Shown: positions 1-7,203, counted from the stretch's first letter. The stretch: DNA of 9,169 nt from Candidatus Hodarchaeota archaeon (GCA_016839665.1 JAEOTU010000218.1:1-9169), one strand, 5' to 3'. Notes: a model not told the origin generated them from the sequence alone. Made by a program: numbers and translations.

Positions 1-38
1 ATTTTGCCCAGAAGGTCGGTTCTAAATCCAACATCTGC

Positions 39-1067
39 TTAATCGATCTCTAAAAGAATTTTTCCAAAGCTCTCCCTTGTTTCTATGAATCGATGAGCTT
101 CTGCTACCTCTTCCAAAGGAAAAATCTTACCAATAATGGGAAAAATATCGTGGTGTTGGATAAAATCAACCAATTCTAAGAATATCCTTTTTACTTCCAA
201 ATAATTATTATCAAGCAATCTACCAACGTGAAAAGCCAGAATCCCTTGTGATTTTCCTAGCATGGTCAGTAGATTGACCCTTGGGATCAGTTTAAATGTG
301 GGCCACCAAGTAAAAGGATTGAACTTGTTAAATCGAACACTACTAATGCCCACCAAAATTAATCTCCCCATTGGAGATAGACATTGCATAGATTCTTCAA
401 ATACTCTTCCTCCAACACTCTCGATTACAACATCAACTCCTCTATTATTCGTCCATTCCATAACATGTTCTCGAAAGTTCTCTTCAGAGTAATTAATGGC
501 TAAGTCAATTTTCATTTTTTCAAGCAATGCTAGTTTTCGTGGATTGCTTGTTGTCCCTGAAATTTTCAACCCCATTGCCTTTGCTAACAGAATGGTTGCG
601 GTTCCTAATGCTCCAGCAGCAGCCTGTATTAAAATCGTTTGACCTGACTTTACTCTTGCCATTTTAACCAATGCAATATATGCAGTCAAGAAGGAACCAG
701 TAAATGCGGCATTCTGTTCAAAGGAAAAGCTTGGGATTGCATGGAAAGCAAATTTTTCATCCAACCTCATATATTCAGCATGACAACCAAATCCCCGTGC
801 TACAATTACAGGATCACCAATCTTGTAATTAGTGACAGCCTCTCCTACTTCTTCTACAATGCCTGATCCCTCCATCCCCAGAATATATCCTTTTTTTCTC
901 GGAACCCATTTATAAAGTCCTTTTCGGGAAAGAATTTCTGCGTAATTTATTCCAGAGAACCTCATTCGAATTAAAACATCATTTGGTTTGTCTAACGAAG
1001 GCTTTTGAACATCAGACACTTGAAGTACGCCTGTTCCTCCAAGTTTCTTGAGTACAATTGCCCTCAC
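39..1067 (-). CDS. Zinc-free MDR oxidoreductase, quinone reductase/VAT-1-like
   Basis: A 342-residue medium-chain dehydrogenase/reductase of the zeta-crystallin (NADPH:quinone oxidoreductase) type, a normal length for the family. Residues 1-125 form the GroES-like substrate domain, with the family signature around 40-88 (SGINYAEI, then GMEGSGIVEEVG and GDPV). The nucleotide-binding fold begins near 143, with a glycine motif at 149-156 (AAAGALGT). The following strand ends in TTSNPRK (172-178), whose Ser/Arg/Lys residues would suit the NADPH 2'-phosphate. The zinc-ligand cysteines of alcohol dehydrogenases are absent, so it should be a zinc-independent cytosolic reductase of quinones or other activated carbonyl/enone compounds; the substrate cannot be told. 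Translation starts at GTG (1067). The nearest upstream ATG is out of frame, and a weak GAGTGA (1076-1081) lies 8 bases upstream. It is divergent from the anchored protein at 1272. Confidence 0.9.
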   Translation of the reverse strand: MRAIVLKKLGGTGVLQVSDVQKPSLDKPNDVLIRMRFSGINYAEILSRKGLYKWVPRKKGYILGMEGSGIVEEVGEAVTNYKIGDPVIVARGFGCHAEYMRLDEKFAFHAIPSFSFEQNAAFTGSFLTAYIALVKMARVKSGQTILIQAAAGALGTATILLAKAMGLKISGTTSNPRKLALLEKMKIDLAINYSEENFREHVMEWTNNRGVDVVIESVGGRVFEESMQCLSPMGRLILVGISSVRFNKFNPFTWWPTFKLIPRVNLLTMLGKSQGILAFHVGRLLDNNYLEVKRIFLELVDFIQHHDIFPIIGKIFPLEEVAEAHRFIETRESFGKILLEID

Positions 1068-1101
1068 TTGTTATTTCACTCATCCTGAAGGGTTTTTTCT
1101 T

Positions 1102-1110
1102 GTATTAAAC
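1102..1110 (-). promoter_or_regulatory. Possible TATA-like box for the MDR gene
   Basis: On the minus strand this reads GTTTAATAC, centred about 39 bases before the GTG start. That would place transcription start roughly 14 bases before the gene, by the usual archaeal spacing of about 25 bases. A second A-T stretch near 1121-1129 (TTAAAAAAC) is an alternative. The match to the archaeal consensus is only fair. Confidence 0.25.
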
Positions 1111-1199
1111 CTGTTTGAGGTTTTTTAAGTAGAATCTTGAAAGATTTACTAACTCCTTTTTTCGTTGTTGGAGGTTGTTATCGGTGGTTTTGAGGACAT

Positions 1200-1223
1200 A
1201 TGTATTGTTCGGCAATAATACAT
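1200..1223. promoter_or_regulatory. Inverted repeat, candidate operator next to a TATA-like box
   Basis: Arms ATGTATTGTT (1200-1209) and AATAATACAT (1214-1223) are complementary at 9 of 10 positions, and the tenth is a G-T pair. They are separated by CGGC. The repeat ends one base before the TATA-like box of the downstream gene, where archaeal B-recognition elements and regulator sites lie. It sits in the 195-base divergent region between the MDR and anchored-protein genes, so a bound dimeric regulator could act on either. A transcribed hairpin is less likely, because the expected transcription start of the plus-strand gene lies downstream of it. Confidence 0.45.
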
Positions 1224-1224
1224 G

Positions 1225-1232
1225 TTATAAAG
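1225..1232 (+). promoter_or_regulatory. TATA-like box for the anchored-protein gene
   Basis: TTATAAAG lies 43 bases before the ATG at 1272 (centre to start). With archaeal spacing, transcription would begin near 1253-1255, giving a short leader of about 8-18 bases depending on which start is used. I see no good Shine-Dalgarno motif, which fits a short-leader or nearly leaderless mRNA. Confidence 0.5.
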
Positions 1233-1271
1233 ACGATTGAACACATCTGATTTGACGAAGATGTGGTTAGA

Positions 1272-2585
1272 ATGGTAAATGGTACCGCATTTATTATCCC
1301 TTTTTTTTCCTTCTTCATCATTTTAATTGTAGTCCTGATTTATTATTCCACTGTGAAAGAAAAGGAGTTTTCAGAATCAGCGAAAGCAATGATTGAAAAT
1401 CAATTTCCCAAATTACAAGCAACTATTGTTTCTGAGGGTGGTTTTTTTTCAAACCCTGAAATTTATGCTTCCCCAACTGTTCAGAATTATCCTATTCGCG
1501 AACTCTTATTGAAATACAAAGTTTATGGTAGTGGGAAACATCAGCATCAGGATCTTATTCTGTCTGCTCTTATTATGACTGAAACACCAATTAGGAGCAA
1601 CTTTTCAGTAATTGTTAAGAGGGAAGGATTTTTTAGTAAGATTTTTGGTGGTGAAAATGTTCGATTTGGATACGAATCATTAGATAAGCGATTATTTATT
1701 CAGGCTTCTGATCCTGTATCAGGAAAATCATTTTTAAAGGAAAATAACCTCCAGATTGCTACAAAAATCGCTGAAATTTCTGATTTGAAAGAGTGTAAAT
1801 TGGATTTGACTGGTAATTCAATTAATGTACTTATTCGATCAGACCATACAAATGTTAGATTTGTGAGTGCTCTCCTTGATCTTGTTTCTGTTTTAGCAAA
1901 TGTAGATTCCTTGTATCCTGTACCAGAGGAAAAGAGAGCTTTTGGAACAAGAACCAGGCGGATTATTGAAAGGATCCCAAGTAGGAAACAGCGGTTTAAA
2001 GATATTTCAAGAGATTTCTCATATAAAAGATCAATTGATTATTCACATGAGCCAATAGATGATTTTAGTCAAGATATTACAATCGCACCAACACCCGATA
2101 CTCTTCTTCTGGAGAAAATTAAGGAAGAACTACATGATAAAAGCTATCTAGCTACTGATCATGAAATCTCTAACACCACGGCAAAGCTGATATTCAATAT
2201 TGGTTATTTTCGGGAGATATTATTCAATTGGGATTCGAAAGAAATCAGAGTGACTGGAGTCAAAGAATTATCTCTAGAAGATTTTCGGATTTTCATGAAA
2301 GCTCCCCAAAAAGAAAAGATAGAAATGGATTTTTTGGATCCATTTAAAGGGATAGAAGTCAAGGGGAATCCAAAAGTAATTTTGGATTCATTCAAAGAAA
2401 GAACCGAGATAGCTAGATCTTTTACTAGATTACTTGGAAATTTTCCTCCGAGTTTGGAAGTAGTTTCCGATAAAATGTCAGTTAGTTTTTCAATCACCGC
2501 TCCCTCGCGTCCCGAGAACATTGATCCGCTTTATGATCTCACTCAAGGTATTGGTTGGTTTCTGGAATTTTCGTTTCTTGCTTAA
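1272..2585 (+). CDS. Signal-anchored protein of unknown function with duplicated domain
   Basis: I do not recognise this family. The protein has 437 residues from ATG 1272; the same frame also allows GTG at 1263 (440 residues), and neither has a clear ribosome site. In 440-residue numbering, residues 8-29 are one very hydrophobic segment (FIIPFFSFFIILIVVLIYY), a signal anchor. The rest has no further membrane span and is probably a soluble domain on one face of the membrane; the side is unclear because charge on both flanks is low. Residues about 136-218 and 351-437 look like two copies of one alpha/beta unit: a LD(K/P) strand, SDP or GNP turn, a long helix, a loop, two beta strands, then DLVSVL/DLTQGI. 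A strongly basic, Arg/Lys/Ser-rich stretch (about 223-258) and an acidic, Pro/Thr-containing stretch (260-280) link them. It is convergent with the 54-residue gene one base away. Confidence 0.8.
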   Translation: MVNGTAFIIPFFSFFIILIVVLIYYSTVKEKEFSESAKAMIENQFPKLQATIVSEGGFFSNPEIYASPTVQNYPIRELLLKYKVYGSGKHQHQDLILSALIMTETPIRSNFSVIVKREGFFSKIFGGENVRFGYESLDKRLFIQASDPVSGKSFLKENNLQIATKIAEISDLKECKLDLTGNSINVLIRSDHTNVRFVSALLDLVSVLANVDSLYPVPEEKRAFGTRTRRIIERIPSRKQRFKDISRDFSYKRSIDYSHEPIDDFSQDITIAPTPDTLLLEKIKEELHDKSYLATDHEISNTTAKLIFNIGYFREILFNWDSKEIRVTGVKELSLEDFRIFMKAPQKEKIEMDFLDPFKGIEVKGNPKVILDSFKERTEIARSFTRLLGNFPPSLEVVSDKMSVSFSITAPSRPENIDPLYDLTQGIGWFLEFSFLA

Positions 2586-2586
2586 A

Positions 2587-2751
2587 CTAACACTCTAATT
2601 GTTCGACAAGCGAAATAACATATTCTAATAAACTTACCCTTGATAAAATTCCATAAAACTCAGCATAATCAGGATCAGAGTACACCTCAAGTTTTTTTTC
2701 CCAGGTTTGACGTTTTTCTTGTAAAATTGATAAGAATTCTTCTTTTTTCAT
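2587..2751 (-). CDS. Small 54-residue protein of unknown function
   Basis: An ATG-to-TAG frame of 54 codons, too short for many gene finders. The product starts MKKEEFLSILQEKRQTWEKK, continues through LEVYSDPDYAEFYG (21-34) and ends LLEYVISLVEQLEC. It looks like a real small protein: two amphipathic, Glu/Lys/Leu-rich helices joined by an aromatic-acidic turn (YSDPDYAEFY), with no low-complexity bias and one Trp and one terminal Cys. GAGAGA lies 7 bases before the ATG. The stop is one base from the stop of the convergent anchored-protein gene, and the start is 89 bases from the divergent DUF169 gene, so it neatly fills the gap between two real genes. No membrane segment is present, so it should be cytosolic, perhaps a helical partner protein or antitoxin-sized regulator. 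No function can be assigned. Confidence 0.65.
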   Translation of the reverse strand: MKKEEFLSILQEKRQTWEKKLEVYSDPDYAEFYGILSRVSLLEYVISLVEQLEC

Positions 2752-2758
2752 AACTTTT

Positions 2759-2764
2759 TCTCTC
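2759..2764 (-). promoter_or_regulatory. Shine-Dalgarno-like GAGAGA of the 54-residue gene
   Basis: Minus-strand GAGAGA with a 7-base spacer to the ATG at 2751. It is a partial match to the archaeal anti-Shine-Dalgarno sequence, but its spacing is right and it supports the small gene being translated. Confidence 0.4.
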
Positions 2765-2774
2765 AATCGAAAAT

Positions 2775-2804
2775 AAGAATTAACCTAGAATAAAAGAATT
2801 TAAC
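2775..2804. repeat. Imperfect direct repeat in a divergent promoter region
   Basis: AAGAATTAAC (2775-2784) and AAGAATTTAAC (2794-2804) recur 19 bases apart, start to start, between the divergent 54-residue and DUF169 genes. The second copy overlaps the best A-T-rich promoter candidate of the DUF169 gene (TAAAAGAAT, 2791-2799). Spacing of about two helical turns would suit a regulator binding the same face twice, but in A-T-rich DNA such a pair can arise by chance. Confidence 0.3.
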
Positions 2805-2826
2805 ATATACAATGAATACTTCTGAA

Positions 2827-2832
2827 AGGTGG
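2827..2832 (+). promoter_or_regulatory. Shine-Dalgarno AGGTGG that fixes the DUF169 start
   Basis: AGGTGG shares AGGTG with the archaeal consensus AGGAGGTGA and lies 8 bases before ATG 2841. A possible in-frame GTG at 2829 falls inside this motif, so ATG 2841 is the better start. Confidence 0.65.
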
Positions 2833-2840
2833 TTTTTTTT

Positions 2841-3608
2841 ATGGGTAAATGGAAAGACTTGGATGATAAGTTGAACAAGTATCTTAGACTAGCTACATTT
2901 CCAATCGCTGTGAAATTACTTGAGGAAGAGGAGGAATTACAAAAAATTTATCGATTAAAAAGACCAGAAAAGAAGATAGCTCTTTGTCAGATATTCAGCT
3001 ATTCCAGATATTATGGTTGGACCTTAGGACTCACACAAGAAGATAATGTATGTCCGCTTGCAGAAATTGCTGTTGGTTTTGTAGAACCATACGAATCTTT
3101 CTTAGAGGGCCAATTTTTTGTCGGAAGATATCATAAAACACCAGAGGGGGCACAAAAGACGTCAAAAATGATTCCAAGACTCCCTTATGGAAAGATCAAA
3201 GCTATTGTATCTGGTGCTTTGCATAGGATCGACTTTGATCCCGATTTCATAATAATCTATGGTAATTCTGCTCAGATATTGAGAATAATTCAGGGTGATT
3301 TGTGGAACGAGGGAGGTAGAATTACTATATCAACTTTTGGCGATGCGGTCTGTGCAGACACCATCTCAAGTGCTTTTCTTACAGGAAAACTGCAAATCGC
3401 GATCCCTTGTCTTGGTGATAGGCGTTTTGGATTAGCGAAAGATAGTGACTTAGTCGCTTCGATACCGTTAAAAATGATTGATTCGGTATTAGAGGGTTTA
3501 GAAGGTACCCATAAAGCAGGGTCACGATATCCTATCCCATTTGAAATTTCTACCCCAGAATTTTTTCTCAAAATCAGTGAATATTTGGAAGAGGCAAAAA
3601 GAATGTAA
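2841..3608 (+). CDS. DUF169 family protein (COG2043), four cysteines
   Basis: A 255-residue cytosolic protein matching the DUF169 family, which is common in archaea and anaerobic bacteria and has no established reaction. Recognisable parts are PIAVKLL near 21-27 (the family usually begins with a conserved P-x-A/G-V-K/R strand), a Cys in IALCQIFSYSRYYG (46-59), DNVCPLAEIAVGF (68-80), a central beta region ending DFIIIYGNSAQI (135-146), and GDAVCADTISSAFLTGK (167-183) with IPCLGDRR (188-195). Cysteines are therefore at 49, 71, 171 and 190, within the conserved blocks. This arrangement would fit binding an iron-sulfur cluster or metal, but that is inference. The length is typical and the protein appears intact. 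It is convergent with the histidine phosphatase, with 16 bases between stops, and divergent from the 54-residue gene. Confidence 0.88.
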   Translation: MGKWKDLDDKLNKYLRLATFPIAVKLLEEEEELQKIYRLKRPEKKIALCQIFSYSRYYGWTLGLTQEDNVCPLAEIAVGFVEPYESFLEGQFFVGRYHKTPEGAQKTSKMIPRLPYGKIKAIVSGALHRIDFDPDFIIIYGNSAQILRIIQGDLWNEGGRITISTFGDAVCADTISSAFLTGKLQIAIPCLGDRRFGLAKDSDLVASIPLKMIDSVLEGLEGTHKAGSRYPIPFEISTPEFFLKISEYLEEAKRM

Positions 3609-3624
3609 GAATGGAACTCTCTAC

Positions 3625-4230
3625 CTATTGCATCAAATGTTTTGTCTCATTGAGTTTTACTAATCGAAAGGTATTGACAGGGTTATATTCAATTTGGGTA
3701 ATTGACGCTGTGTCCACGTGGAAATCCCAGAAGTGAGATGGATCCATTTTGAATAGATAAAGTAAAATATGGATGATAACGACTCGATGAGTAACTAAAG
3801 CGATATGATTTTCTGTTTGACGCCTTAGACGGGTAAAAAGTCGATGAATTCTGTTTAAGACCTGATAAAAAGTTTCACCATTTGGAATAACAAAAGTATT
3901 CGGATTAGTTTTCCATAATTTTCGTTCCTCAGCCGTGAATACGTCCTTGTGAGCCTTGCCTTGCCAATCACCAAAATTTAATGTTATCAGAAAGGGTTCC
4001 TCAATGAGTTGTGCTTTAGGGTGAAAATGGCTCATTTTTTCAGCAGTAATGCGTGCTCTTTGAAGGGGACTATAGTAGATTGTATCCAGAGGTATTGTTT
4101 TCAAAGCTAAAGCAATTCTTTCAGCCTGTTGGACACCAATTTCTGAAAGTGGAATATCTAGCTGCCCACGAAAACGAGGCTCACCGATATTGAAGTCGGT
4201 CTGACCATGTCGAACAATATAAATTAACAT
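3625..4230 (-). CDS. Histidine phosphatase family protein with altered acid residue
   Basis: A 201-residue member of the histidine phosphatase (phosphoglycerate mutase-like, branch 1) family, full length and cytosolic. The active-site signature is VRHGQTDFN with the phospho-accepting His at 8 and Arg at 7. The second phosphate-binding Arg is 58 in YYSPLQRARITAE, and the second catalytic His is 148 in LVTHRVVIIH. The block LITLNFGDWQGK (81-92) aligns with the family's L-R-E-x-x-x-G-x-W-E-G, but Thr83 sits where the acid/base Glu normally is (E83 in the Bacillus phosphatase PhoE, from memory). THR also replaces the commoner THG after the second His. Glu119 in PNGET could still help. The substrate is unknown; relatives act on small phosphate esters, including alpha-ribazole phosphate. 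The ATG is preceded by GGAGTG. It follows the permease by 63 bases on the same strand. Confidence 0.9.
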   Translation of the reverse strand: MLIYIVRHGQTDFNIGEPRFRGQLDIPLSEIGVQQAERIALALKTIPLDTIYYSPLQRARITAEKMSHFHPKAQLIEEPFLITLNFGDWQGKAHKDVFTAEERKLWKTNPNTFVIPNGETFYQVLNRIHRLFTRLRRQTENHIALVTHRVVIIHILLYLFKMDPSHFWDFHVDTASITQIEYNPVNTFRLVKLNETKHLMQ

Positions 4231-4237
4231 GAAAATA

Positions 4238-4243
4238 CACTCC
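4238..4243 (-). promoter_or_regulatory. Shine-Dalgarno-like GGAGTG of the phosphatase gene
   Basis: Minus-strand GGAGTG with a 7-base spacer to ATG 4230. Having its own ribosome site in the 63-base gap fits translation from a permease-phosphatase transcript. Confidence 0.5.
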
Positions 4244-4293
4244 AGCCAATTATTTTTCGATCTATTATCCTATTCGCTGATTCTTCATCGTTC

Positions 4294-7170
4294 TCATTCT
4301 CTTCTAAGAACTTGGGTAATTTCCAATGTGAAGATCTTTTTCAAGGGAAGGACTGCAGTCATAATTATTCCTATGGTAATAATTAATAAGCTTGTTGTTA
4401 GTAGAGAAGGTGAAACAACCAGTTCGAGTAAAAAAGAACTATTTGGGCCGATTATTACAATTCGTGAGGCTAAGAGGAATCCAAACGCGAAGAGATCACC
4501 AGTCATCACTCCTAATGATAATCCGATTGCAATCAAAAAGAGGATTTCGAAGAAAACCATTCTTGAGAGCTTTCTCTTAGTAGCCCCAAATGCTTGGTAG
4601 ATTGCTAGCTCAGGCAATCTTTCATCAATAAGATATTGATAAAAGACAGCAATACCAAGTAGATTGATTAAAAATGCTCCTACACAGTTGAGCGTTATTA
4701 TTCCGTGAATACCTACCAGTTTGAAGATGTTTTGCTGGTATTCGATAGCCGTGGAGGGGTAAGAAATCGCACGTACTTCTGATATCTCTTGGAGTTGAGT
4801 TGAAACTGTGGTTTGTAAGTCAGAAGAGCCGAGACTAATAAGAAATGTGCTAGCCTCAGTATTACCGAAATTACGTAAAAGATCTTCGTGAACGATGGCA
4901 TATCCTCCAAATTTCTGAGTACCAGGAATATATTCTTCTTGGTACAAAGCACCAATCCCTGGTGCAGAAGGCATAATGGCTGAAATAGTTAGATTCCACG
5001 GTAATCCATTAGTCGGAAGAGGTTTCAGAATAGGTATGTATGTACCAACTTCCCACCTAAAAATAGTTGCCAAAAAACTGTTTACGATTACTGCGTGAAG
5101 TGGATCATTATATAATGAATGCCAAACCTCCTGCTCTGGAGGACCATCAATAATCGATAAGGGGTACGAATTAGCAATTTTTGAATAGTTTTGGGGGTTG
5201 ATTCCAATAAGAATAATAAGATACTTTGACATGATGACAGTTTCTTTAGCTAATCCAACGCAAAGATTGACCCCAGAGATAGTTTGAGCTTGAGAAGTGA
5301 AGTTATTAACATCCGTTGAGTCAGTAAGAAGTTTTATATCTCCTCCAGTTACAAAGGAAGCGTTTTTACTAAGATTTGATTGGATCGTTGTAACATAAAT
5401 CAGATTGAAAGAAAGTAATGAAATTGCTAAGGTTAATATGGTTAATAAGCTAAGGAATTGAGTTCTACGTCGAAATAGATTCAACCAATTTAACTGCATC
5501 CTAGGGTTTGAGAAGATCTTTAAGGTTTCTAACAAGGCTTGAGCAATCCGTAATAGCAGCTGAGGGACATATAGGGAGAAAAATATCCATGTTAACATTA
5601 AAATTAGAATTATTAAAGGAATAAATTGATGAAAAGTTCCTGAAACCCCGAAGATCTTCAAGAGTCTTGGTCCTATTATAATAAAAGTTAAATATGCTGA
5701 TAGACCAACAATAATCAATTTTAATGAGTTCTTGACCAATGATTGTGAACTTAGAATCCGATTAGAAAGTGGAATACTCTCCTGTTGAGTTCGGCGAAGG
5801 AGATGCCATAAATTCATTTGAAAATAACTGTAGTTGAGCAACAAGATAGTTATTGCCCCAGTAATCCAAATCCCAGTATTAGAACGCGCTAATAATGAAA
5901 AACTTTCACCAATCATGAATTCATTTAATTCTAGAAAATTTGTGGCGGATATTAAAACATCAAGAAATATACCTCCGCCTATAACACCAAAAAGGAAACT
6001 TAACGACATGAGAAAGGCAAATTCAGAACCAACAAGGATGACTAGCTTTTTGTTTGAGGTACCACGAAGCTTCAGGTAGTAAAACTCCTGACGTCGGTTG
6101 TTCAAAAGATGAGGGATTAAAGCTAGGAAAAAAACTTCCGCAAGAAGGAAGAGGGGAAATAACATCAATAACGAGACAGTCCGTGATTGATCGAAATAGT
6201 ACAATAAACCTTGGCTGTCTTGAACTTTTAGTTCAACCTTAAAGTGTCCCTGTTGAATAATTCGTTGAGCAAAATAAGTAATTTCTTCCACGCCTTCAGC
6301 AGTTTGAGGATATCGTGCAATTTCTTCTCGTCTTACACGAATGTAAAGGCTTGGGAAAAAGCCTCTATTTTCTATTTCGTAGATAACATTTTCTGAAAGT
6401 AGATTAGACGAAAGAAAGAGGCCATCCCCCAAGGTTTCAGGTCGGAAATCGAGTCCGAAAAAAACTTGAGCGTCTGAAGGAACGCGCTCGTATATCGCAT
6501 TGATCGTGAGCTCGTTAAGAGCTAGGGGGTTGAATCCGTCAAGCAACTCATATTTATCGGGTAAAAATTGTCTTGCTATTGAGAAATCAATAGTATCTCC
6601 AATTTTATATGAATCATTGGTTTTCTTCTCAATTTGTTGGAGCATTCTCCGAGAAATAATAATACCTGAAAAGCTGTCTGCATTCCCGCTTACGTTAAAG
6701 GAGACCTGACTGCCTGTTTCAAATTGCATCAATGGCTGAATGTGGTGTAGAAATTCATAGGTGACAAAAAAAGCCCCATTGCTTAAATCATCACGGCTAA
6801 TGTAAAAATCACTTTGATTCAATTGAGGATAAACAACATTAAAATCTGGTTCACGGTGGTTCAGATTGTAAAGAAACATAGAGCGGTGTACAACACAGGC
6901 GGTTTCAACTAGAGGTTCTGTTGTTAAATATTCTTGTAAACGATCTATTGCACCCTGCTGATAATATACTTCAGAGACAGATAGTTCAAAGCCACGATCG
7001 TTAAAAGCAGTATCAACTGCTAATCTTGGAGATAGTTCAAACCATCCAAGCATGGCTATTGTGACACTTAAAATGAGAATAGTTGAAAAAATAACAACTA
7101 AGGAGCGAAAAATATTTTTTCGAATGCTTTGGTACACGAATGTTATTGCAAATTTAAACAATAATTTCAT
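4294..7170 (-). CDS. FtsX/MacB-type ABC transporter permease, ten-span
   Basis: A 958-residue membrane protein of the ABC3/FtsX permease superfamily, in the long two-FtsX-domain form. Numbered from ATG 7170, membrane segments lie near 21-41, 331-352, 377-405, 433-450, 483-500, 516-540, 572-594, 820-845, 873-900 and 921-941. Large extracytoplasmic domains (about 45-328 and 597-817) follow spans 1 and 7. The FtsX signature appears twice after a membrane span: RRQEFYYLKLRGTSNKKL (359-376) and DERLPELAIYQAFGATKRKL (849-868), the coupling-helix region that meets the ATPase. Such permeases work with a MacB/LolD-type ATPase to move lipids or proteins by mechanical transmission, or to signal across the membrane. 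No ATPase gene is visible here. The frame opens earlier (TTG 7218), but ATG 7170 has GGAG ten bases upstream and a membrane-protein-like start (MKLLFKFAITFVYQ). Confidence 0.9.
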   Translation of the reverse strand: MKLLFKFAITFVYQSIRKNIFRSLVVIFSTILILSVTIAMLGWFELSPRLAVDTAFNDRGFELSVSEVYYQQGAIDRLQEYLTTEPLVETACVVHRSMFLYNLNHREPDFNVVYPQLNQSDFYISRDDLSNGAFFVTYEFLHHIQPLMQFETGSQVSFNVSGNADSFSGIIISRRMLQQIEKKTNDSYKIGDTIDFSIARQFLPDKYELLDGFNPLALNELTINAIYERVPSDAQVFFGLDFRPETLGDGLFLSSNLLSENVIYEIENRGFFPSLYIRVRREEIARYPQTAEGVEEITYFAQRIIQQGHFKVELKVQDSQGLLYYFDQSRTVSLLMLFPLFLLAEVFFLALIPHLLNNRRQEFYYLKLRGTSNKKLVILVGSEFAFLMSLSFLFGVIGGGIFLDVLISATNFLELNEFMIGESFSLLARSNTGIWITGAITILLLNYSYFQMNLWHLLRRTQQESIPLSNRILSSQSLVKNSLKLIIVGLSAYLTFIIIGPRLLKIFGVSGTFHQFIPLIILILMLTWIFFSLYVPQLLLRIAQALLETLKIFSNPRMQLNWLNLFRRRTQFLSLLTILTLAISLLSFNLIYVTTIQSNLSKNASFVTGGDIKLLTDSTDVNNFTSQAQTISGVNLCVGLAKETVIMSKYLIILIGINPQNYSKIANSYPLSIIDGPPEQEVWHSLYNDPLHAVIVNSFLATIFRWEVGTYIPILKPLPTNGLPWNLTISAIMPSAPGIGALYQEEYIPGTQKFGGYAIVHEDLLRNFGNTEASTFLISLGSSDLQTTVSTQLQEISEVRAISYPSTAIEYQQNIFKLVGIHGIITLNCVGAFLINLLGIAVFYQYLIDERLPELAIYQAFGATKRKLSRMVFFEILFLIAIGLSLGVMTGDLFAFGFLLASRIVIIGPNSSFLLELVVSPSLLTTSLLIITIGIIMTAVLPLKKIFTLEITQVLRRE

Positions 7171-7180
7171 GGATAGCGTG

Positions 7181-7184
7181 CTCC
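7181..7184 (-). promoter_or_regulatory. Shine-Dalgarno GGAG that fixes the permease start
   Basis: Minus-strand GGAG ends ten bases before ATG 7170. The alternative TTG at 7218 has no such motif and would make the promoter A-T box part of the coding sequence. Confidence 0.45.
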
Positions 7185-7203
7185 AACAACTAAAAATTGG
7201 TGG

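Noticed and set aside
1..53. Possible tail of a plus-strand gene from the left edge (17 codons to a TAA at 51-53, or 13 codons to 40-42)
   Set aside because: Too short to judge. The first overlaps the end of the MDR gene, and all three frames end in stops that could be chance.
2204..2521. Minus-strand open frame inside the anchored-protein gene
   Set aside because: It is antisense to the second copy of the duplicated domain and has no ribosome site; it is explained by the codon content of the real gene. Frames at 262-492 (plus), 3290-3571 (minus) and 8239-8514 (plus) were rejected for the same reason.
2829..2840. GTG start for the DUF169 gene four codons upstream
   Set aside because: This GTG is part of the AGGTGG Shine-Dalgarno motif that serves ATG 2841.
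4229..4600. Plus-strand open frame of 123 codons
   Set aside because: It lies antisense to the C-terminal, FtsX-signature part of the permease; its product is basic and shows no family pattern. The same holds for shorter plus-strand frames at 4392-4580, 5834-6079, 6054-6242 and 6500-6709, and the minus frame at 4713-4955.
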